Shown here: in pieces, positions 6,493 to 9,115 of the stretch
How positions within the stretch are numbered: the stretch's first letter is position 1
Layout: the number at the start of each line of letters is the position of its first letter
Source: Candidatus Methanophagaceae archaeon
GTDB lineage: Archaea; Halobacteriota; Syntropharchaeia; Alkanophagales; Methanospirareceae
Direction of reading: 5' to 3'
Length of the DNA: 9,115 nt
NCBI GenBank assembly: GCA_013374505.1
Contig: QENJ01000096.1
Coordinates: 1-9,115, forward strand
The notes under the pieces: model-generated
Told to the model about the DNA's origin: nothing
The model's database searches: none
Seen by the model: only the letters and a program-made list of their open reading frames with translations
Program-made: the position numbers and the translations under genes

Positions 6493-7224
6493 TCACTTCC
6501 GTTTCCGTTCCAAAAGATATGCCATTGCAAGTAGTCCTGAAATAGCAACTAAAGCATCAAAACCTGGTAGCGGTTTCGGTGTCGCGTCAATAGTAGCTGC
6601 CGGCTCTTTTAGTAGCGGTGTTTGCTTTACCGTTGGCACCGATGCGGGCTTTACTGTTGCTACAGGAGTTGGCTTTTGTGTGACCACACCAGGAAAGTCA
6701 TTTGGGTCTTTGGGGTCGGTATCCCTGATCAATTCGTATATGTCGCTGTAGCCATCGCTATCAGAATCTTTAGGTGCGCCACTACCTCCGCCACCGCCAC
6801 TTGTTGCAACTGAGTCTGGTGTTGCCGAAGAATAAGGAGTTTGCAGGGGTTCAATACAATTCACACACAAATTAAGCAATTCAAGGCCGCCCGGTTCGTA
6901 TTTATTCGTTTGTAACGCTTTAATGTTGTCAACCCAGAAAGTTATATCTGATCCTATCTCGCCCGAAGCGCCATTTACCTGTAACTTATCATTAAATCGG
7001 CTGCCGTATTTTCCGGCTTCTTTTACTAATATCCTACCACGTGCCTCATCGTTTATTTTTGCCACCAATTCTGTACCCACAGGTGCAGGCTCACCGTTTA
7101 TAGTCACGTACCCATAAAACTCGATTGGTAATGTGGGCAGCTCATCAGCACTGATAACAGCAAAAAAAGAAAAAGAGAGCATAACCACCGCTAAGATTGC
7201 AATCACCCCACCTTTTGGCTTCAT
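6493..7224 (-). CDS. PGF-CTERM-anchored surface protein with thrombospondin type 3 repeat
   Basis: 243 residues. Signal peptide about 1-26 (MKPKGG, hydrophobic core, VISADE). A beta-rich domain follows (about 33-105: FYGYVTINGEPAPVGTELVAKI, later GKYGSRFNDKLQV), of a type common in archaeal exported proteins. Then a CVNC cysteine pair (120-123), a Gly-rich spacer (143-149), an Asp-rich Ca-binding type motif DSDSDGYSDIYE with DPKDPNDFP (153-178), and a Thr-Pro-rich stalk (179-219). The end is PGF (220-222), a hydrophobic helix and ERKRK. That tripartite end is the PGF-CTERM signal, known to be processed by archaeosortase A and linked to a membrane lipid. The ATG at 7224 has AGGAGGA nine bases upstream (7234-7240). 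The order along transcription is broken surface gene 3, this gene, surface genes 2 and 1. It may hold or organise envelope proteins that lack anchors; that is inference. Confidence 0.88.
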   Translation of the reverse strand: MKPKGGVIAILAVVMLSFSFFAVISADELPTLPIEFYGYVTINGEPAPVGTELVAKINDEARGRILVKEAGKYGSRFNDKLQVNGASGEIGSDITFWVDNIKALQTNKYEPGGLELLNLCVNCIEPLQTPYSSATPDSVATSGGGGGSGAPKDSDSDGYSDIYELIRDTDPKDPNDFPGVVTQKPTPVATVKPASVPTVKQTPLLKEPAATIDATPKPLPGFDALVAISGLLAMAYLLERKRK

Positions 7225-7253
7225 CCCCTCACGTCCTCCTCTGTTTTTTCATT

Positions 7254-7300
7254 GTATATAACGTACAATATCTCTTTGGTAAAGCTTTCATTTAAAAAGA
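7254..7300 (-). promoter_or_regulatory. Candidate TATA boxes before the PGF-CTERM gene
   Basis: Two AT-rich candidates lie in the 83-base gap upstream of 7224. TTATATAC at 7254-7261 is the better TATA match but would place the start at or past the Shine-Dalgarno site. TCTTTTTAAATG at 7289-7300 would give a leader of about 40 bases and keep the site. The T5 in the latter could equally be a short terminator tract for the upstream broken gene. Confidence 0.3.
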
Positions 7301-7319
7301 ATGGTGTTCATACGCCTAT

Positions 7320-7562
7320 CCCTGCTAGCTCGCAATCTTCAGTCACGTAAACCCAGTAACCCTTCATTGGCAGCATTAAATGGTCTTCATCATGAACGCC
7401 ACCTGTTTCAGCGTTGTTTATTATCGCAGGCTCATAATTTTGATACGCCGCATCAAAACCAATCAAATAAGCCCAGCTTTGCTCGATAGAAGTTAAAACC
7501 GAGTTCGTAGCCGCTGTCTGTGTATCAGAGAACCCAATGGCGTTCCAGCCTTTGTACAACTG
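7320..7562 (-). repeat. GWN/GYW C-terminal repeat, second copy
   Basis: Begins LYKGWNAIGF, has a central aromatic segment (SWAYLIGFD ... YQNYEPAI) and ends LPMKGYWVYVTEDCELAGI, the terminus of the broken surface gene 3. It matches the layout of the copy at 7596-7817. Confidence 0.7.
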
Positions 7563-7595
7563 TTTTGTGGGTGGCGTTCTGAGTGGATAAGTGTC

Positions 7596-7817
7596 GTAAG
7601 TTAGGTTCACTAAAGTCGTTTCCGCTGAGTAAATCCAGTATCCCCTGAGTGGTATGACTTCTTCTATGCTATTTACGGCGGTCCAACCTTCTTTCACGTC
7701 ATAAAAGAAAATGGAGTGCCCTGAAGTGTTGACCATACCAAAAACATGTTCAAAAGTGTTGTTTCCCGCCGCAAGCTTTACTGGCACAGAAACGAAATTC
7801 CAGCTTTTGTGTAGTCG
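7596..7817 (-). repeat. GWN/GYW C-terminal repeat, first copy
   Basis: Begins RLHKSWNFVSVPVKL, then IFFYDVKEGWTAV, and ends IPLRGYWIYSAETTLVNLTY. Each copy is roughly 75-80 residues. The pair replaces the GGHSEY domain found at the end of surface protein 1. Confidence 0.7.
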
Positions 7818-8466
7818 CATTGTTGCAGGCGTAAGTAGCGTGAGGATAGTCACAGTAGCCGTGTCGTTGTTGCCATCGCCATCGTCTGCTTTAACCGTGT
7901 AGGTTCCTGGTACTGCACTTGAAGTCTCAAATACGGCATTGAACCTACCTTTTTCTACAGTTGCTGTCTGCGGTGCGAGTTCCACGGGACCTTTAACCGT
8001 AACGACAATTGTATATCCTTCTTCTCGGTTGGTCGTTCCCGATACTTCTAAAGGTTCTCCTAAGGCCACATCTACTATTGGGTCAAGCCTCACATATGGC
8101 TGTTCTACGTTTACCATGTCTATCCACAACTGGTCGTCACTTAAGAAGGTCTGGTCTTCCACTATCTCTAACATCTCCTCCTGTGTCCTGGTAGTCAGTG
8201 TATATTGACCTAATGATGTATCTGGATTGCTTGGGTCATCAGGATCATAAAGTTCTTCGTATCCATACTTACCCCATACACCATCTCCTCCCGAGCTGAG
8301 TACCATCACGAGATACTTGCCAGTGTCAACATCATCGCCCACGTTGATCCTCTTGTAGAAACTATTAGCGGTAGTCGAGACCGAAGTTGTCGCGTAATAC
8401 ATCCCTGTTCCCCCCTCTATGTTTGAACCTCTGAAACCCTTCGGTGCTACTATCAATATACTTACA

Positions 8467-8485
8467 GAGGCTGTCCCACAAAAAT
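8467..8485. repeat. Probable terminal inverted repeat of the insertion sequence
   Basis: GAGGCTGTCCCACAAAAAT directly abuts surface-gene DNA. The GGCTGTCCCA core is typical of this element group. The partner repeat is not in the window, so the assignment rests on position and wording. Confidence 0.6.
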
Positions 8486-8586
8486 CACAGCCATAGCGGC
8501 AAAAAAATACACCCACCAACAAACAAATAACCAAACAACCAAAGACCCAAAGTACGAGAACCTCACGAGAAGTACAACGAATAACC

Positions 8587-9114
8587 CTAATTAGCAGCCA
8601 CCTTAGCTGCCTGACCAGATACCAAACCGACAATTTCACTTAATGAAATCCCCATTCTACATAATTTTGCCCACATCACCTTCATATTATGTGCCGTGCA
8701 CACCAGATTAAACTCATTACGCACATTCGCTATACCCCGAGTAAGGAACTCAAAAAACTTCATATTATACTTGATATTCCCAAACGGCCATTCAACAGTT
8801 GCCTTTCGCTTTTTGTACTCTTCTTTACCCGCTTCTGACTGCATCTTAGCAGCCATCCGCCTGCGTTCCGCCTCATAGTCATCGCTAGTGATTTTCCTTT
8901 TTTTGCCTTTTCCGGCACATTCTGCCTGAAACGGGCATTCACTGCAGTTCGCACCAGAATATGAGTACTGTAACTTACCTTTAACCATATATTCACCCTT
9001 CCTGACGAGTACGTCACCATTAGGGCATATAAACTGGTCATTCGCTTCGTCATACTCGAACTTATCTTTCGAATACGGGTTATCCACAATTTTCTTGCCC
9101 TTATGCTCCTGCGC
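8587..9114 (-). CDS. IS1182-family DDE transposase, C-terminal 175 residues (partial)
   Basis: The frame is open to the window edge (AQEHKGKKIVDNPYSKDKF...), so the true start lies beyond 9115; the GTG at 9087 is internal. Features in order: a cysteine cluster with FICPNGD, then CSECPFQAECAG, which looks like a zinc site; a basic region KGKKRK; and RKATVEWPFGNIK, where the Glu fits the last acidic residue of the DDE catalytic triad, followed by the conserved helix FLTRGIANVRNEFNLVCTAHNMK. These match the C-terminal half of IS1182 transposases, usually about 450-550 residues in total. The protein would cut and join the element ends. No frameshift or internal stop is seen in the visible part, so the element may be intact and recent. 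Confidence 0.88.
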   Translation of the reverse strand, partial: AQEHKGKKIVDNPYSKDKFEYDEANDQFICPNGDVLVRKGEYMVKGKLQYSYSGANCSECPFQAECAGKGKKRKITSDDYEAERRRMAAKMQSEAGKEEYKKRKATVEWPFGNIKYNMKFFEFLTRGIANVRNEFNLVCTAHNMKVMWAKLCRMGISLSEIVGLVSGQAAKVAAN

Positions 9115-9115
9115 C

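Larger units (their letters stand above)
7308..8466 (-). pseudogene. 5'-truncated third S-layer-like surface gene, cut by an insertion sequence
   Basis: About 385 codons remain, beginning inside the VSILIVAPKG domain that aligns with VDILIVGPKG and VDMLIVAPKG of surface proteins 1 and 2. The shared core continues with GDDVDTGKYLVMVLS, YTLTTRTQEEMLEI, LSDDQLWIDMV and LDPIVDVALGEPLEVSGTT. After the last Ig-like module the C-terminus differs from both paralogues: it has two repeats of the form L-x-K-x-W-N ... W ... P-x-x-GYW-[IV]-Y, a module seen in other archaeal exoproteins. The gene ends with a TGA at 7310-7308 and has no anchor. The N-terminal half, including the signal peptide, is absent because insertion-sequence DNA begins at 8467; it may survive beyond the far end of the element. 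The open frame continues into the element to a GTG at 8639, but those residues are not surface-gene sequence. Normal secretion should be lost. Confidence 0.85.
8467..9115 (-). mobile_element. IS1182-type insertion sequence, right end (runs off the window)
   Basis: The boundary at about 8467 is where alignment to the surface-protein paralogues stops and GAGGCTGTCCCACAAAAAT begins, which has the form of a terminal inverted repeat of IS1182/IS5-like elements. The transposase ends at 8587, leaving about 120 bases of non-coding end that is very poor in G on the + strand. The element is oriented like the gene it interrupts. The left end and target-site duplication are outside the window, so the exact boundary may be off by a few bases. 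Confidence 0.8.

Noticed and set aside
6387..6548. Upstream extension of surface gene 2 to a start at 6548
   Set aside because: It would place 54 non-homologous residues before a clear signal peptide and overlap the PGF-CTERM gene. The ATG at 6386 has a good Shine-Dalgarno site and aligns with the start of protein 1.
7308..8639. A single intact 443-residue gene
   Set aside because: The first 57 codons are insertion-sequence DNA; homology to the paralogues begins only at the element boundary. Treated as a truncated gene plus element end.
8587..9087. A complete 166-residue transposase starting at the GTG at 9087
   Set aside because: The frame is open upstream to the window edge and the family is much longer, so this is the C-terminal part of a larger protein.
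8760..9089. A second minus-strand frame of about 109 codons overlapping the transposase
   Set aside because: It is a shifted frame of the transposase coding region with no domain features of its own, and not a frameshifted orfA/orfB pair.
1..9115. CRISPR array, tRNA, rRNA or riboswitch
   Set aside because: I saw no regularly spaced short repeats, no cloverleaf-like sequence and no leader long enough for a riboswitch. The repeats present are coding modules.

Overview
The window looks like an archaeal chromosome segment, most likely from a methanogen-related euryarchaeote; an ANME-1/Methanophagales-type organism is my best guess from the style of the surface proteins. The archaeal evidence is a PGF-CTERM sorting signal (archaeosortase substrate), large secreted proteins built of Ig-like modules with many N-glycosylation sequons, purine-rich Shine-Dalgarno sites, TATA-like boxes and an oligo-T terminator. 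No rRNA, tRNA or CRISPR array is visible, so the taxonomic call is an inference from protein style only.

Layout from left to right: positions 1-435 hold the remnant of a + strand SAM-dependent methyltransferase whose C-terminal part is missing. Everything else is on the minus strand. Positions 436-879 encode a small four-helix membrane protein. Positions 968-4210 and 4221-6386 encode two tandem, closely related S-layer-like surface proteins (1080 and 721 aa). Positions 6493-7224 encode a small surface protein with a Ca-binding type repeat and a PGF-CTERM anchor. Positions 7308-8466 are the C-terminal half of a third relative of the large surface proteins, cut off by an IS1182-type insertion sequence whose right end lies near 8467 and which runs off the window at 9115.

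Read in the direction of transcription (right to left) this is a cell-surface locus: broken surface protein 3, PGF-CTERM protein, surface protein 2, surface protein 1, then a strong hairpin plus oligo-T terminator at 943-988. Surface genes 2 and 1 are separated by only 10 bases, and the last codons of gene 2 form the ribosome binding site of gene 1. The three large paralogues share a common core but have three different C-termini. Neither intact large protein has a recognisable membrane anchor; the small neighbour does.

The most informative signals are evolutionary: gain or loss of a two-domain unit between genes 1 and 2, a mosaic module in gene 2, loss of a C-terminal domain in gene 2, and IS disruption of gene 3. 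Together they suggest a locus where surface antigens diversify by recombination. I see no sign of a defence, biosynthetic or RNA-based system here.
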